Shown: positions 7,313 to 15,960, counted from the first letter of the stretch. The stretch: 38,662 nucleotides of DNA from Cytobacillus sp. NCCP-133 (GCF_026011715.1 NZ_BRVM01000026.1:1-38662), one strand, 5' to 3'. A program made the numbers and translations. The notes: a model not told the origin generated them from the sequence alone.

Positions 7313-9586
7313 TTACGAACCTGCGACTCCTAAGTTTCTGACGGTCACTGTATTTTGATTCCATTGAAGCTGAGCAATAATTCGGGTCAATACATTTCCA
7401 TCAATCGTCAATGGAATCGTCACATCAAACACTGCCCCACTGCTTCCCCCACCAACTCCAGTAACCACGCTATCCATATCTAAATCAAAATCGGTCGGAA
7501 TAGCTCCTTCCATATCATTTTCAACATCTTTCATGGCATCTGAAAAACCAACACCTATCCCTTCTCCCATGTTTTCACCAATACCAGCAAAAACTTTTGA
7601 AGGAGAATGAATCCCAAGGACTCCTTTCACACCACTGACAATACCACCAACAAAATTACTAACCTTGCTTTTGATCCATCCAACCATGGAGGAAATCCCG
7701 TTCCAGAGACCTTTGACAATATTAACCCCAATTTCTCCGATGGAAAGAGCAGCTTTTCCTATTCCTACAAGGATTGCGGAAACGATCCGTGGCAGTTGTG
7801 CTACTAATTGAGGAATAGCTTTAATAAGGCCAGCAGCTAATTGAATGATAAGCTGAATGCCCATCTCAATAATCTTTGGTAGGTTTCCTGTTATGAAATT
7901 AAGAATTGCCATAATAATGGATGGAAGAGCCTCTATTAATCTTGGTAATGCATTGATAAGCCCCATCGCTAGTCCTTCAATAATTTTAAAGGCGGCATCC
8001 AGTACCATATCTAAATTGTTAATCAGTGTTTCTGCTATTAATAGGACAGTTTCCACGATCGTTGGAATTAGTTCAGGCAGGGCTTCTCCTATTCCTTCTG
8101 CCAAGGTCACAATCATGACAAGAGCTGCTTCCACAAGAGCTGGTAAATTTTCAATAATTCCATTTACTAAAGTAAGAACCAGTTGGAGTGCGCCTTCTGT
8201 AATATGAGGTAAAGCTTCTATTAATCCATTGACTAATGTCATAATAATATTGGTTGCCGCTTCAATCAGTGTCGGGAGATTTTCGATAATTCCATTTACG
8301 AGTGCTAAAATTAAATCCGGTGCCACTGCTGCAATTGCAGAAATAAGGCTGGTTAAAATATCAAGTATCTTTGGAAGTATTTCGGCGATCTGTTCGACCG
8401 TTTCCTTTGCTCCCTGCGTCAACACTTCGGATGCACCTTCTTGTCCACTAATTAACCCCGTCAAACCATCAAGGATCATCGTAAAACCCGGAAGAAGCTC
8501 GGAAACAATGTTATTTTTCACCCCTGTAAAGGATCGGGTAAAGTTATCCATGGCATCCGTATAACTAACAGCGGCATCTACACCTTCATCACTCATCACC
8601 ATTCCCAAATCGTGTGCCTTTTGCTTAAGTTCCTCTGTTCCCTCTGCTGTCTGATTAAGGAGAGCGGCTAATTCCACAGACGAATTACCGAGAAGGTCAT
8701 TGGCAACTGCAGCCTTTTCACCCTCATCCGTCATACTCTGTAAGCCCGCAACGGTCATCTCAAAAATTTCTTCACGGCTTTTCCCTTGCAAATCTTCCAT
8801 AGAAATACCCAATCGTGCGAACTTATCTGCAGCTGAAGAACTTCCGTTAATGGCATCATCTACCGTGTTGTTCAGTTTTTTCAGTCCGTTGTCCAAAATA
8901 TCAATACTTGCACCGTTTTGAGAAAGAACATACTCCCATTCTTGATAACCTTCCCTGGAAAGTCCCATTCTTTGGCTTGCTTTATCAATTTCATCGCCTG
9001 CTGCAGCTGCATCGTTTGCCATATCATACAGTTTCTTTCCAGTGGCTACTGCCGCCGTCCCAACTGCTGCCATTGCAACACCAATACCAGCGGCTACTCC
9101 TTTTACAATGGATCCTAACTTCTCAAATTTATTTCCTGCATTATCCGTCGTCTTAGCCGCATCCTCAATCTCTTCCGCAAAATCATCTGCTTCTTTTCCA
9201 GCATCGTCAAACCCGTCACTTGCATGTTCCAAAGCTCTATTATTTTCATCAAGCTCTCTTTCCATTCCATTAAGGGCTGCCTGGGCATTATTAAGCTGGA
9301 TTTGCCAAGCTTGTGTTCTTTTATCATTTTCACCAAAGGAAGTGGCGGCATTTTGTAAGGCCTTCTCAAGGGTACCGATTTTGTCCTTCTGTGCATCAAT
9401 CTCTTTATTTAAAACTTCATTTCTTGCCGTTATCGCACCAAGAGATTTATCTTGCTTATCAAATTGAGAGGTTACTAGTTTCATTTCACTACCTAGTACC
9501 TTGAAATTGCGATTGATGTCTCTTAAGGCATTTTTGAACTCTTTTTCCCCTTCAACCCCAATTTTAAGACCAAAATTGTCTGCCAC
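7313..9586 (-). CDS. Phage tail tape measure protein
   Basis: A 757-residue tape measure that sets tail length and is ejected ahead of DNA. It has a GTG start with AGGAGGTG just upstream. Residues 1-150 are a charged coiled coil (QKDKIGTLEKAL, NDKRTQAWQIQLNNAQAALN). Next comes a glycine/alanine-rich hydrophobic segment near 160-190 (VAAGIGVAMAAVGTAAVATG). The PhageMin_Tail-type region covers 200-340 with the typical SREGYQEWEYVL stretch. From about 400 to 620 there are tandem hydrophobic repeats built on LVNGIIENLPxLIEAA. The end (GIHSPSKVFAGIGENMGEGI) is a common tape-measure signature. The modest length implies a tail of roughly 110 nm if the usual 0.15 nm per residue holds (inference). Confidence 0.93.
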   Translation of the reverse strand: MADNFGLKIGVEGEKEFKNALRDINRNFKVLGSEMKLVTSQFDKQDKSLGAITARNEVLNKEIDAQKDKIGTLEKALQNAATSFGENDKRTQAWQIQLNNAQAALNGMERELDENNRALEHASDGFDDAGKEADDFAEEIEDAAKTTDNAGNKFEKLGSIVKGVAAGIGVAMAAVGTAAVATGKKLYDMANDAAAAGDEIDKASQRMGLSREGYQEWEYVLSQNGASIDILDNGLKKLNNTVDDAINGSSSAADKFARLGISMEDLQGKSREEIFEMTVAGLQSMTDEGEKAAVANDLLGNSSVELAALLNQTAEGTEELKQKAHDLGMVMSDEGVDAAVSYTDAMDNFTRSFTGVKNNIVSELLPGFTMILDGLTGLISGQEGASEVLTQGAKETVEQIAEILPKILDILTSLISAIAAVAPDLILALVNGIIENLPTLIEAATNIIMTLVNGLIEALPHITEGALQLVLTLVNGIIENLPALVEAALVMIVTLAEGIGEALPELIPTIVETVLLIAETLINNLDMVLDAAFKIIEGLAMGLINALPRLIEALPSIIMAILNFITGNLPKIIEMGIQLIIQLAAGLIKAIPQLVAQLPRIVSAILVGIGKAALSIGEIGVNIVKGLWNGISSMVGWIKSKVSNFVGGIVSGVKGVLGIHSPSKVFAGIGENMGEGIGVGFSDAMKDVENDMEGAIPTDFDLDMDSVVTGVGGGSSGAVFDVTIPLTIDGNVLTRIIAQLQWNQNTVTVRNLGVAGS

Positions 9587-9611
9587 GACTCCACCTCCTC
9601 TCCTTTAGGCA

Positions 9612-9640
9612 TAAAAAAATACACCCATCTCTGAGTGCAC
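9612..9640 (-). terminator. Small hairpin with U-run ahead of tape measure gene
   Basis: On the minus strand TGCACTC pairs with GGGTGTA (7 bp including two G-U pairs, 9633-9639 with 9620-9626) and is followed by seven T and ATGCC. It lies between the chaperone frameshift product and the tape measure ribosome binding site. Its shape and tail match the hairpin before the portal gene. Confidence 0.55.
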
Positions 9641-9644
9641 TTGA

Positions 9645-10258
9645 CTAGATTCCCACCGGAATCACATCATCAATCGATACTTCCATCAATGGCTTGGCTA
9701 TTCCAGTAAACTGCTTATGACATTCCCATAAATCCATTAAATACCCCATAGGCATGAGCCACACTTCTTCTTCCCTATGATTTAATTGGGCAGTACCATA
9801 ATAAATAAGTCGGATAAACAACTCCTCATCACTTACCCGACTTCCACGTTTTTTGATGGTTCACTCTGAATATGCCGCTTTGTTCCTTTCAGCATGCTAG
9901 ACATAATAGCATTCTTGTATTCTGCTAATTCGAAAGGAGTGGTTAGCAATTCCACTTCATCCTCTTTCAGCAATTCCTTCTTATCATCCTTGTTTTTCAG
10001 ATTATGAATCAGGATTGACTGATTAGCTAGCAATGTGATGAGCCAGACAATCTCATCCAAAGCTAGTTCAAAATCCTTTGAATTCATTAGCTTTGTCCCA
10101 AGATTCTCAAGGCCACCATACCGTTTAGCAATTTCTTTCGTAGCCTTTGTGGTCAAAATCAATTTGTATTCCACACCGCCAATTTCAATAACAGCACTTC
10201 TTTCCTCTGCTGCATAATCAATCTCCAATGGTGCCTTCTCTATTTGTTCATCTGCCAC
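9645..10258 (-). CDS. Tail assembly chaperone, frameshifted long form (gpGT-like)
   Basis: Fusion product made by -1 slippage. Zero-frame reading runs for 137 codons to the AAC of the slippery site at 9848-9854. It then shifts to the -1 frame for 67 residues, ending at a TAG at 9645, giving about 204 residues. The extension begins RGSRVSDEELFIRLIYYG and continues with an acidic, aromatic stretch (EEEVWLMPMGYLMDLWE) before ending DDVIPVGI. This resembles the T-domain that tethers the chaperone to the tape measure and tail tube. The extension has no usable start codon or ribosome binding site of its own. Similar frameshifts are established for lambda gpG/gpGT and most long-tailed phages. Slippage efficiency cannot be judged from sequence. 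Confidence 0.85.
9833..10258 (-). CDS. Tail assembly chaperone, short form (gpG-like)
   Basis: A 141-residue protein just upstream of the tape measure gene, the fixed position of the tail assembly chaperone. It coats the tape measure during tail tube assembly. The GTG start follows GGGAGG at 11 bases. The mixed beta/helical sequence (IEIGGVEYKLILTTKATKEIAKRYG, where KATKEI marks the start of the helical part) is typical of Firmicute siphovirus gpG-like proteins. Near its C-terminus the codons TCA AAA AAC contain a -1 slippery heptamer, and the -1 frame continues for 67 codons. The short form is made when ribosomes do not slip. Confidence 0.88.
   Translation of the reverse strand: MADEQIEKAPLEIDYAAEERSAVIEIGGVEYKLILTTKATKEIAKRYGGLENLGTKLMNSKDFELALDEIVWLITLLANQSILIHNLKNKDDKKELLKEDEVELLTTPFELAEYKNAIMSSMLKGTKRHIQSEPSKNVEVG
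9848..9854 (-). promoter_or_regulatory. Programmed -1 ribosomal frameshift site A AAA AAC
   Basis: The minus-strand heptamer A-AAA-AAC lies in register with the gpG frame as tcA AAA AAC, fitting the X XXY YYZ rule exactly. The zero-frame stop is only 4 codons further on (GTG GAA GTC GGG TAA), and the -1 frame is open for 67 codons. Confidence 0.88.
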
Positions 10259-10277
10259 TTCTCATCATCCTCCCGTT

Positions 10278-11159
10278 TTAAGATACATCCACCGTAGCCA
10301 CATCTGTCTTCACAGCACTAGCACCAACCGAGTTTAATACACAGTAGTAATAATAAGTTCCCACAGTAAGATCGGTTGGGATATCAAAGCTTGCTGAGGT
10401 TTCCCCATTAATAACCGTTCCACCTGTCGTGCTATCGATTGTATTTTCATACCATTGATAAGTAACTGGATAACTGGTATTTGTGCTCGCCACTACTGAT
10501 AGACTCCCAGAAATACTACCTTCTATTACTTCTGTTAATTCAGCGGGCTGGGTGGTGACCGTAATCGTTGGAGTCACTGGTGAAAAATCAGGCTCATATA
10601 CAGTACTGAACCAATTCGTGATGGTTTCCTGGGCTACACCATTATCCCCTTCTGTGACTTCCGCTTTCCATGGATGTTTATTTTCACTGTCTAGCTTATT
10701 TCGTCTAAAAACGGTACCTTCTATGGTAGGACTACTAAACGTAATCGATTCACCTTTTGTCGTAAGGTTCGTGGTAGGAATGCTAAAAATAACCCGATAC
10801 AGCCAAAAGTATCGGTACTTCCCATTCGCTTTCTTGGCACGAAATCCAACCGCTACAGGACTTCCTCCATCTTCACTTCTTGAAACCACGACATTGTTGC
10901 TATCAATCTTACTTCCTGTTAAATCTTGTGCCGCAATTGAACCAATATCATCAATTCCAAGGGTTAATGTGCCACTATTAAATTCCTTTACAATTTCTGA
11001 TGCGCCATCATCCGCATAAAGGATGGCTTCAATGAGTTCAACACTGAGTTCTGCGGTCATGGCTTTTGCTAGTATTTTGGGACTTTCATATGTTTCAATG
11101 CCATTCTCATCTTCTGTGATCTTGGCATAAAATAAACGGTCCAATCCGATTGTTGCCAT
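10278..11159 (-). CDS. Major tail tube protein with C-terminal Ig-like domain
   Basis: A 293-residue tail tube subunit of the phi13-type family. The N-terminal 190 residues (MATIGLDRLFYAKITEDENG, later GFRAKKANGKYRYFWLYRV and TTKGESITFSSPTIEGTV) match the tube domain. From about 195 onward a separate Ig-like module follows (TVTTQPAELTEVIEG, YPVTYQWYENT, GTYYYYCVLNS), joined by a Pro/Thr linker. Such add-on domains decorate the outside of the tail and are thought to bind cell-surface glycans weakly. The ATG start abuts the upstream stop codon, indicating tight translational coupling within the tail operon. Confidence 0.9.
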   Translation of the reverse strand: MATIGLDRLFYAKITEDENGIETYESPKILAKAMTAELSVELIEAILYADDGASEIVKEFNSGTLTLGIDDIGSIAAQDLTGSKIDSNNVVVSRSEDGGSPVAVGFRAKKANGKYRYFWLYRVIFSIPTTNLTTKGESITFSSPTIEGTVFRRNKLDSENKHPWKAEVTEGDNGVAQETITNWFSTVYEPDFSPVTPTITVTTQPAELTEVIEGSISGSLSVVASTNTSYPVTYQWYENTIDSTTGGTVINGETSASFDIPTDLTVGTYYYYCVLNSVGASAVKTDVATVDVS

Positions 11160-11504
11160 TTAATATTCCTCCATTTCATATTCTTTCAAGACATCAATGG
11201 CATAATGATGATATTTTGTATCATCTTCAAATCCGATATATTGTCGATCTGTTATGGTTATATCTCCATTTAAAAGAAACTTTGTTAGCTGTTTCTTTAT
11301 TGGCTGGTAATTCATTTTTGTAAAAAGTGAGAGCCGTGCTTCTTCAATAACGGTAAGAGCCTGATTATCAGCAAAGAAATCCAACCTGTCTGACATAGGT
11401 GTAATGACAATGTACTCATCAGGTGGTTTCTTGGAAAAGACACCTGTTTCAATGGGTATGCCGATGGGTTCAAGTAAGGTATTTAGGTCTTTTAATAGAC
11501 TCAT
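11160..11504 (-). CDS. Probable tail terminator / tail completion protein
   Basis: A 114-residue protein between the HK97 gp10-like gene and the major tail gene, where tail terminators (SPP1 gp17 or lambda gpU equivalents) lie. The sequence (LNTLLEPIGIPIETGVFSKK, EEARLSLFTKMNY, RQYIGFEDDTKYHHYAIDV) has the alpha-beta pattern of this family, including the tolerance for a YxxIDV end. It overlaps the upstream gene by 4 bases (ATGA) and abuts the downstream start. Function is assigned mainly by position, supported by length. Confidence 0.72.
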   Translation of the reverse strand: MSLLKDLNTLLEPIGIPIETGVFSKKPPDEYIVITPMSDRLDFFADNQALTVIEEARLSLFTKMNYQPIKKQLTKFLLNGDITITDRQYIGFEDDTKYHHYAIDVLKEYEMEEY

Positions 11505-11935
11505 AGTTCCTCAATCTCCTTATCCAACGCTTTCTCCATCGCTTCAACACAAGCCTTTCTTGTAGCTGACTTTGTAGGTTTTAGCCAAGGTTTAGGCGGT
11601 TGCCCCGATTTCCCATACTCCAGTACCGCTGCCTTCAAAGCATTAGAAACTCCTTTGCTGTCTTTGGTTGTAGGAATACCTACCCTAAGGTTCCAGTCCC
11701 CTTTTGCATCTTGGACAGCCTTTGTTGTTTCAAGTGAAGCTATTAATTCACCAGAAGACTGAGAGGGTTCCTTTGTACCTTGGCCAATTCTAGCAGATAG
11801 ATTCCTTTTTGCTTTCTGGATGACTGGCTCTGCTCCCTTTTCTAGCACTCTTGGAACAATGTCATCAAAGTGACGATTTAATTTAGAGATTCTTTCTAAA
11901 AAGTCATCTGGCATTTTCACTCCTGCTCTGGCCAC
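11501..11935 (-). CDS. HK97 gp10-like head-tail joining protein
   Basis: A 144-residue protein of the HK97 gp10 family, acting at the neck or tail completion. Typical features are the basic KMPDDFLERISKLNR start, the central HFDDIVPRVLEKGAEPVIQKAK helix and the GxSGQPPKPWLKPT turn near residue 110, which is the most conserved motif. The GTG start is kept because related proteins begin MAR-G-VKMPDDF; an ATG seven codons downstream also has an AGGAG. It overlaps the next gene by 4 bases. Confidence 0.82.
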   Translation of the reverse strand: MARAGVKMPDDFLERISKLNRHFDDIVPRVLEKGAEPVIQKAKRNLSARIGQGTKEPSQSSGELIASLETTKAVQDAKGDWNLRVGIPTTKDSKGVSNALKAAVLEYGKSGQPPKPWLKPTKSATRKACVEAMEKALDKEIEEL

Positions 11936-11939
11936 CCCC

Positions 11940-12275
11940 TCACCCCTTTGACCCCGTAATTTTTTCAGCTAGCACTTCTACATACATGCCTCGTTCTTTG
12001 ATGTCCTCAACACTTAAAATGTTGTATCGCTCTTCCTTACAGCCAATGATTAAATCCGTGGTTACCTCAAGTTCCCGAGGTTTTCTAAAACGAAATAGAG
12101 AGCTGGCCTCAGAGAAGCTGGCTCGATTTTTCCAAGCTTCACTCCCATGACGATTCTCCTTATAAGCTCGAGTGGAAGTTAGAAGTTGTTCTTCCTGGAT
12201 GACAAAGCCTTCTTCATCTTTGCTGGATTCCTCTTTAAAAATATCTATCCTTACATTCATTTTTCCTAAACTCAT
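11940..12275 (-). CDS. Head closure protein (phage head-tail joining family)
   Basis: A 111-residue protein of the SPP1 gp16/HK97 gp7-like head-tail joining family. MNVRIDIFKEESSKDEEGF followed by W (AWKNRASFSEAS), FRFRKP..VTTDLIIGCKEERYNILSVEDIKERGMYVEVLAEK reads as the standard beta-barrel closure protein. It overlaps the connector gene upstream by 4 bases and is followed 4 bases later by the gp10-like gene. Confidence 0.85.
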   Translation of the reverse strand: MSLGKMNVRIDIFKEESSKDEEGFVIQEEQLLTSTRAYKENRHGSEAWKNRASFSEASSLFRFRKPRELEVTTDLIIGCKEERYNILSVEDIKERGMYVEVLAEKITGSKG

Positions 12276-12583
12276 ATGATCACTTCCTTATTGAGGCGAA
12301 GGAGCATATTGACCACATTCCATACTTGCTTACTGGCTTCCACATTGTCAGCAAAAAAGCCACCAGTACTACCATCCCGACTTTCATAAAAGTGAGATGA
12401 TAGCATGATGACAGCTTGTTCGGTGGTAGGATGCATCGGATTTTCTTTGTAAAAGCCATCCGGTTTCTTTTGATAACTTTCCGCATAGGAAACAGCAGCA
12501 GTGATGAAACCAGAAAGCAGAATATCGTCATCATCATGATTTAGAATAAGGTTTTGTTTCACCTTAGATAATAGCTCTTCCAT
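12272..12583 (-). CDS. Head-tail connector (gp6/gp15-like adaptor)
   Basis: A 103-residue all-helical adaptor that docks under the portal. Family traits are LLSKVKQNLILNHDDDDILLSGFITAAVSYAESYQ and the later EQAVIMLSSHFYESRDG, ending with VVNMLLRLNKEVII. The ATG at 12583 lies 8 bases from GGAGG and is preferred over the GTG immediately before it. It is followed by a 4-base overlap with the closure protein. Confidence 0.85.
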   Translation of the reverse strand: MEELLSKVKQNLILNHDDDDILLSGFITAAVSYAESYQKKPDGFYKENPMHPTTEQAVIMLSSHFYESRDGSTGGFFADNVEASKQVWNVVNMLLRLNKEVII

Positions 12584-12601
12584 CACTGCTCCCTCCTTTT
12601 T

Positions 12602-12823
12602 TTATTCAGCGTTCATCAAGCCTGATGCTTTTAGTTTTGCTAACAAAGCATTAAAATCACTAACCAGGTTGGCAACATCTGCAGCCGTACTATCTGCTTG
12701 GCTATCAGCCGGTTTTGCTTCTGCGCCATTAAATAACAGCTTACCGCCTTCAACAATAACCAGCGAACCTCCAATGACCGTCTTTTCTCCGCCTTGTTCG
12801 GTATAGTTCTTTACATTACTCAT
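12602..12823 (-). CDS. Head-fibre-like small protein
   Basis: A 73-residue protein directly after the capsid gene. VKNYTEQGGEKTVIGGSLVI followed by VEGGKLLF is the pattern of the phage head-fibre domain seen in phi29-like fibres and in many HK97-type prophages. An alanine-rich helical end (ADSTAADVANLVSDFNALLA) could trimerise. It probably decorates the capsid surface. AGGTGATAG precedes the ATG. Confidence 0.72.
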   Translation of the reverse strand: MSNVKNYTEQGGEKTVIGGSLVIVEGGKLLFNGAEAKPADSQADSTAADVANLVSDFNALLAKLKASGLMNAE

Positions 12824-12833
12824 CCACTATCAC

Positions 12834-14027
12834 CTATCCTTTCTGTTGAAGCACTTTAATCGCTTCAGGAAGAATCAGCTTTCCATCCACCCGCTGTGTT
12901 GCCTTAAATCCAACTTGTCCTGTAGCGGCATAAAGTTCATTTAAACGCTGGAAGGAACGTCCTTGTCGATCAGCTACCCAGTAATATCCGAAATCGCCAA
13001 AAGCAATCGTCTTCGCACCCGCTTCAACTGTTGGCACATAAGCAGATGTTTTTACAGGACGATTTAAAATTGTATCAGGCTGTCCTGCTTGGATTGATGG
13101 TTGCCATAGGTATTGACCATTTCCGTCTTTTAGCTTCCGAATCAATTTAACAGTTGCATCATTCATAACAAAGATGGCCTTTTTACGATAAGGTGACTTT
13201 AAGGCATAGAATAAATCCATAATCTCATCGACCGAAACAGCGGTAGCTGAAGTGCCGGTAACCCCTAGTTCAGCTCCACCTGTTGCATTAAAAATGCCAG
13301 TCGGTTTTCCGGTACCATCTCCAACGAAGAAAGCTTCTTCTTCTCTGGCACCAATCCGTCTGGCAAATTCTTTTGCAATATAAGCTTCAAGATTAAACAC
13401 ACTATCATTCAAAAGTTCTTCGGAAACTTTAATCATAGTGGCTAATTTATATGCCCCGATTGAAACTTGACCAAAGCTATCATCTGATTCAGGAATAAGA
13501 CCTTCTTCATCTACCCAAGAAGCGGATCCTTTTGAAGCAACGACCGGAATTTTCCGATCTCCTGATGAAGTAGTGATGACCTTAGCTAATGAGCGGAAGA
13601 TATTTTCTTGTTCTAATGATTCAATGAGTGTTCTTTCAAACTCATCTGGAGCAAGGTATCCACCCTCAGAATCAGTTCCAATCTTCAAAGCATTCTGTAC
13701 TTCATAGTTACTTTTGTTTCTCATCGATTTCCAGAACGCTTGTCTGTATTCATCTGTTGCTCGCCCTGTTTTTTGCCCCTCAGTTCCTGTAGGTTTTGAG
13801 GTAATCGGCTGATTAATCGGTTTGGAAAGTTCTAAATCAATGGCTTGCTGTCTTTCCAAACGGTCAATTTCCTTCCCAAGATTAACAACTTCTGCCTCCA
13901 TCTTTTCATATGTGGATGTATCTTCGGCAGAAAGGATTCCATTTTCTCCTCTTTTTGAATCAAGAAATACCTTTGTTTGTTCCCATGCTTTTGCTCGTTT
14001 TTCACGCAGTTCTAATACTTTACTCAT
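12834..14027 (-). CDS. Major capsid protein, HK97 fold
   Basis: A 397-residue HK97-type capsid subunit. Residues 1-65 are a charged coiled coil (LELREKRAKAWEQTKVFLDS; EAEVVNLGKEIDRLERQQ) that acts as a built-in scaffold and is normally removed by the protease encoded upstream. The cut probably falls near residues 95-110. The HK97 core begins at YEVQNALKIGTDSEGGYLAPDEF. Further hallmarks are RDxGxREEEAFFVGDGTGKPTGI-type E-loop sequence, AIFVMNDATVKLIRKLKD and the end GFKATQRVDGKLILPEAIKV. Its start has AGGAGGAGATTT upstream. Confidence 0.95.
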   Translation of the reverse strand: MSKVLELREKRAKAWEQTKVFLDSKRGENGILSAEDTSTYEKMEAEVVNLGKEIDRLERQQAIDLELSKPINQPITSKPTGTEGQKTGRATDEYRQAFWKSMRNKSNYEVQNALKIGTDSEGGYLAPDEFERTLIESLEQENIFRSLAKVITTSSGDRKIPVVASKGSASWVDEEGLIPESDDSFGQVSIGAYKLATMIKVSEELLNDSVFNLEAYIAKEFARRIGAREEEAFFVGDGTGKPTGIFNATGGAELGVTGTSATAVSVDEIMDLFYALKSPYRKKAIFVMNDATVKLIRKLKDGNGQYLWQPSIQAGQPDTILNRPVKTSAYVPTVEAGAKTIAFGDFGYYWVADRQGRSFQRLNELYAATGQVGFKATQRVDGKLILPEAIKVLQQKG

Positions 14028-14040
14028 CCAAATCTCCTCC

Positions 14041-14724
14041 TTAAAATTTTAAGAGTTCTAGCCTCTTGTCTAATAAAGTGATGTCTGTTCCCTTTTTCTC
14101 TCTTTGCGGCAATTTGTGTAAAAAGGAATTCACCACCGCCATTTTGTTGTAAATAATCCCTTCATCCGATGAATCCTGATTACTTTCTTCTTGGAACATG
14201 ATCGCATCAGCAAAACCAAGTTCCACCGCTTTTTTGGAATTAAACCAACTTTCATCATCCATCATGTGCGAGAGCTTGGTCCTTGAAAGACCTGTCTTAA
14301 GTTCATAAGCATTGATAATGCTTTCTTTTACCTCACTTAGCATCTGGATCGCTTTCTTCATTTCTGCTGTATCTCCAAATGCAATGGTCATCGGATTATG
14401 AATCATCATCATGGAGACGGGCGACATTTGAACTTCACCACCTGCCATTGCAATGACTGAAGCAGCACTAGCGGCAATTCCGTCAATCTTTACGGTCACA
14501 TCCCCTTTGTAATCCATGAGCATGTTGTAAATTTGACTGGCTGCAAAAACATCTCCACCTGGTGAGTTAATCCAAATGGTGATGTCCCCACCATCATTGT
14601 TTAGCTCTGACTTAAACTGTTTCGGTGTTACTTCATCGCCATACCACGATTCCTCAGCAATGACTCCATCCAGATGAAGTGTCCTGCCGTCTTCATTCTT
14701 GACCCAATTCCAAAACTTCTTCAT
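14041..14724 (-). CDS. ClpP-like head maturation protease
   Basis: A 227-residue serine protease of the ClpP fold used to process the capsid during maturation. GIAASAAS places the nucleophile at Ser86, MMMIHNP the histidine at 109, and MMDDESWF the likely acid at Asp157. The sheet motif NSPGGDVFAAS at 53-63 is also typical. It lies between portal and capsid in the standard order. AGGAGGGATAAGCC precedes the ATG, overlapping the portal stop. Confidence 0.94.
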   Translation of the reverse strand: MKKFWNWVKNEDGRTLHLDGVIAEESWYGDEVTPKQFKSELNNDGGDITIWINSPGGDVFAASQIYNMLMDYKGDVTVKIDGIAASAASVIAMAGGEVQMSPVSMMMIHNPMTIAFGDTAEMKKAIQMLSEVKESIINAYELKTGLSRTKLSHMMDDESWFNSKKAVELGFADAIMFQEESNQDSSDEGIIYNKMAVVNSFLHKLPQREKKGTDITLLDKRLELLKF

Positions 14725-14727
14725 GGC

Positions 14728-15960
14728 TTATCCCTCCTCATATTTTTCCGTCCATGCTCCGGCTTTTGACATATCAACAAAGTTCCCGTTCACTAAATAT
14801 TTGCCTCCACCCTGTTCTTCTGGGATCAGGTTCATCTCTTCTAGTTCTCGGATGTCATTTGCTGACATGACCCCGTTTTGTCGCATGATTTGATAGAATT
14901 GTGCTCTTGATCCTGCATCTCCCCGAAGTCTTCCATTCAGATTAAATTTGATAAAGTACTCTTTCTTATCCGTTTCACTTAGCAGAGCCTTCTTCATGGA
15001 CTGTTCAATCCTTGTCACCCAAGGCATGATCGTATTGTCGATAAAGCTAATTGATTGATGTTCAATATTACTGAAGGTTGCTTTATCCAAGTTGGCTACC
15101 AAATGAGGTGGAACACGAAAGATTCTACAAATCTCCTCCGTTTGAAACTTTCTTGTTTCTAAAAACTGTGCTTGTTCAGGTGGAATGCCGATGCTTTGAA
15201 ATTTCATCCCTTCTTCAAGGACTGCAATTCGGTGGGCATTGCTGCTCCCTTGATAGACGGCATTCCAACTTTCTCGTATTTTTGCAGGATCCTTCACAAC
15301 ACCAGGATGCTCTAAAACACCCCCGGGGTTTGCACCATTAGCGAAGAACCTAGCCCCATATTCTTCGGTTGCAAGAGCCATTCCAATCGCATTTTTAGCC
15401 ATAGCAATCGGTGAATATCCAACAAGACCATCAAATCCAAGTCCCGGAATATGAAGCACTTCCTCACTTCGAAGGATGACCGAGCCCGTATCTTTTCGAT
15501 ATTCATAGTAAAGTTCTCCAGTAGAAGTTCTATCCACTACCATCCTGTCTGGAAGTAAAGGGTAAAGTGAAAGCACATTGCCCCTGCCATCTCGGATAAT
15601 CTGTGCATAGGCATTTCCCCATAATAAAAGATGACTCATCAGTGTTTCTCTAAACACAAACGAAGTCATCTCAGCATTTGGCTCATCATGAAGCTTGAAA
15701 TATAAACTGTTTTCTACTGCTTTTTCCTTCCCATTATCAGTGTATCTGTATAGATGAAGCGGAAGGCTCGCGATGGTTTCTGCTAGTATCCTCACACAAG
15801 CATAAACCGCAGTTGTCTGCATTGCCGTTCTTTCATTGACTGTTTTCCCGCTTGTCGTACCACCAAAGAAAAAGCTATAAGAACTTCCTAAAAAGTTGTT
15901 TTTTGGACCATCTCTTGATTGAAATAATCTTGATAAGATTGGAATTCTTATGGTGTCCAC
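14728..15960 (-). CDS. Portal protein (HK97 family)
   Basis: A portal of about 410 residues that forms the dodecameric DNA gateway. Typical stretches are NERTAMQTTAVYACVRILAE, LPLHLYR, NPGGVLEHPG, and EQAQFLETRKFQTEEICRIF followed by RVPPHLV; the C-terminus ends NLIPEEQGGGKYLVNGNFV. The start is uncertain. The only standard in-frame start before the conserved domain is a GTG at 15960 that is itself part of the AGGAGGTG ribosome binding site, with an in-frame TAG just upstream. The codon at normal spacing is ATA (15951). The true N-terminus may therefore be three residues shorter, with a rare start codon. Confidence 0.93.
   Translation of the reverse strand: MDTIRIPILSRLFQSRDGPKNNFLGSSYSFFFGGTTSGKTVNERTAMQTTAVYACVRILAETIASLPLHLYRYTDNGKEKAVENSLYFKLHDEPNAEMTSFVFRETLMSHLLLWGNAYAQIIRDGRGNVLSLYPLLPDRMVVDRTSTGELYYEYRKDTGSVILRSEEVLHIPGLGFDGLVGYSPIAMAKNAIGMALATEEYGARFFANGANPGGVLEHPGVVKDPAKIRESWNAVYQGSSNAHRIAVLEEGMKFQSIGIPPEQAQFLETRKFQTEEICRIFRVPPHLVANLDKATFSNIEHQSISFIDNTIMPWVTRIEQSMKKALLSETDKKEYFIKFNLNGRLRGDAGSRAQFYQIMRQNGVMSANDIRELEEMNLIPEEQGGGKYLVNGNFVDMSKAGAWTEKYEEG

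Noticed and set aside
7607..9504. Several plus-strand open frames opposite the tape measure gene
   Set aside because: They are low-complexity shadows of the repeated minus-strand coding sequence, lack ribosome binding sites and read as Ser/Ile/Pro-rich strings without domain character.
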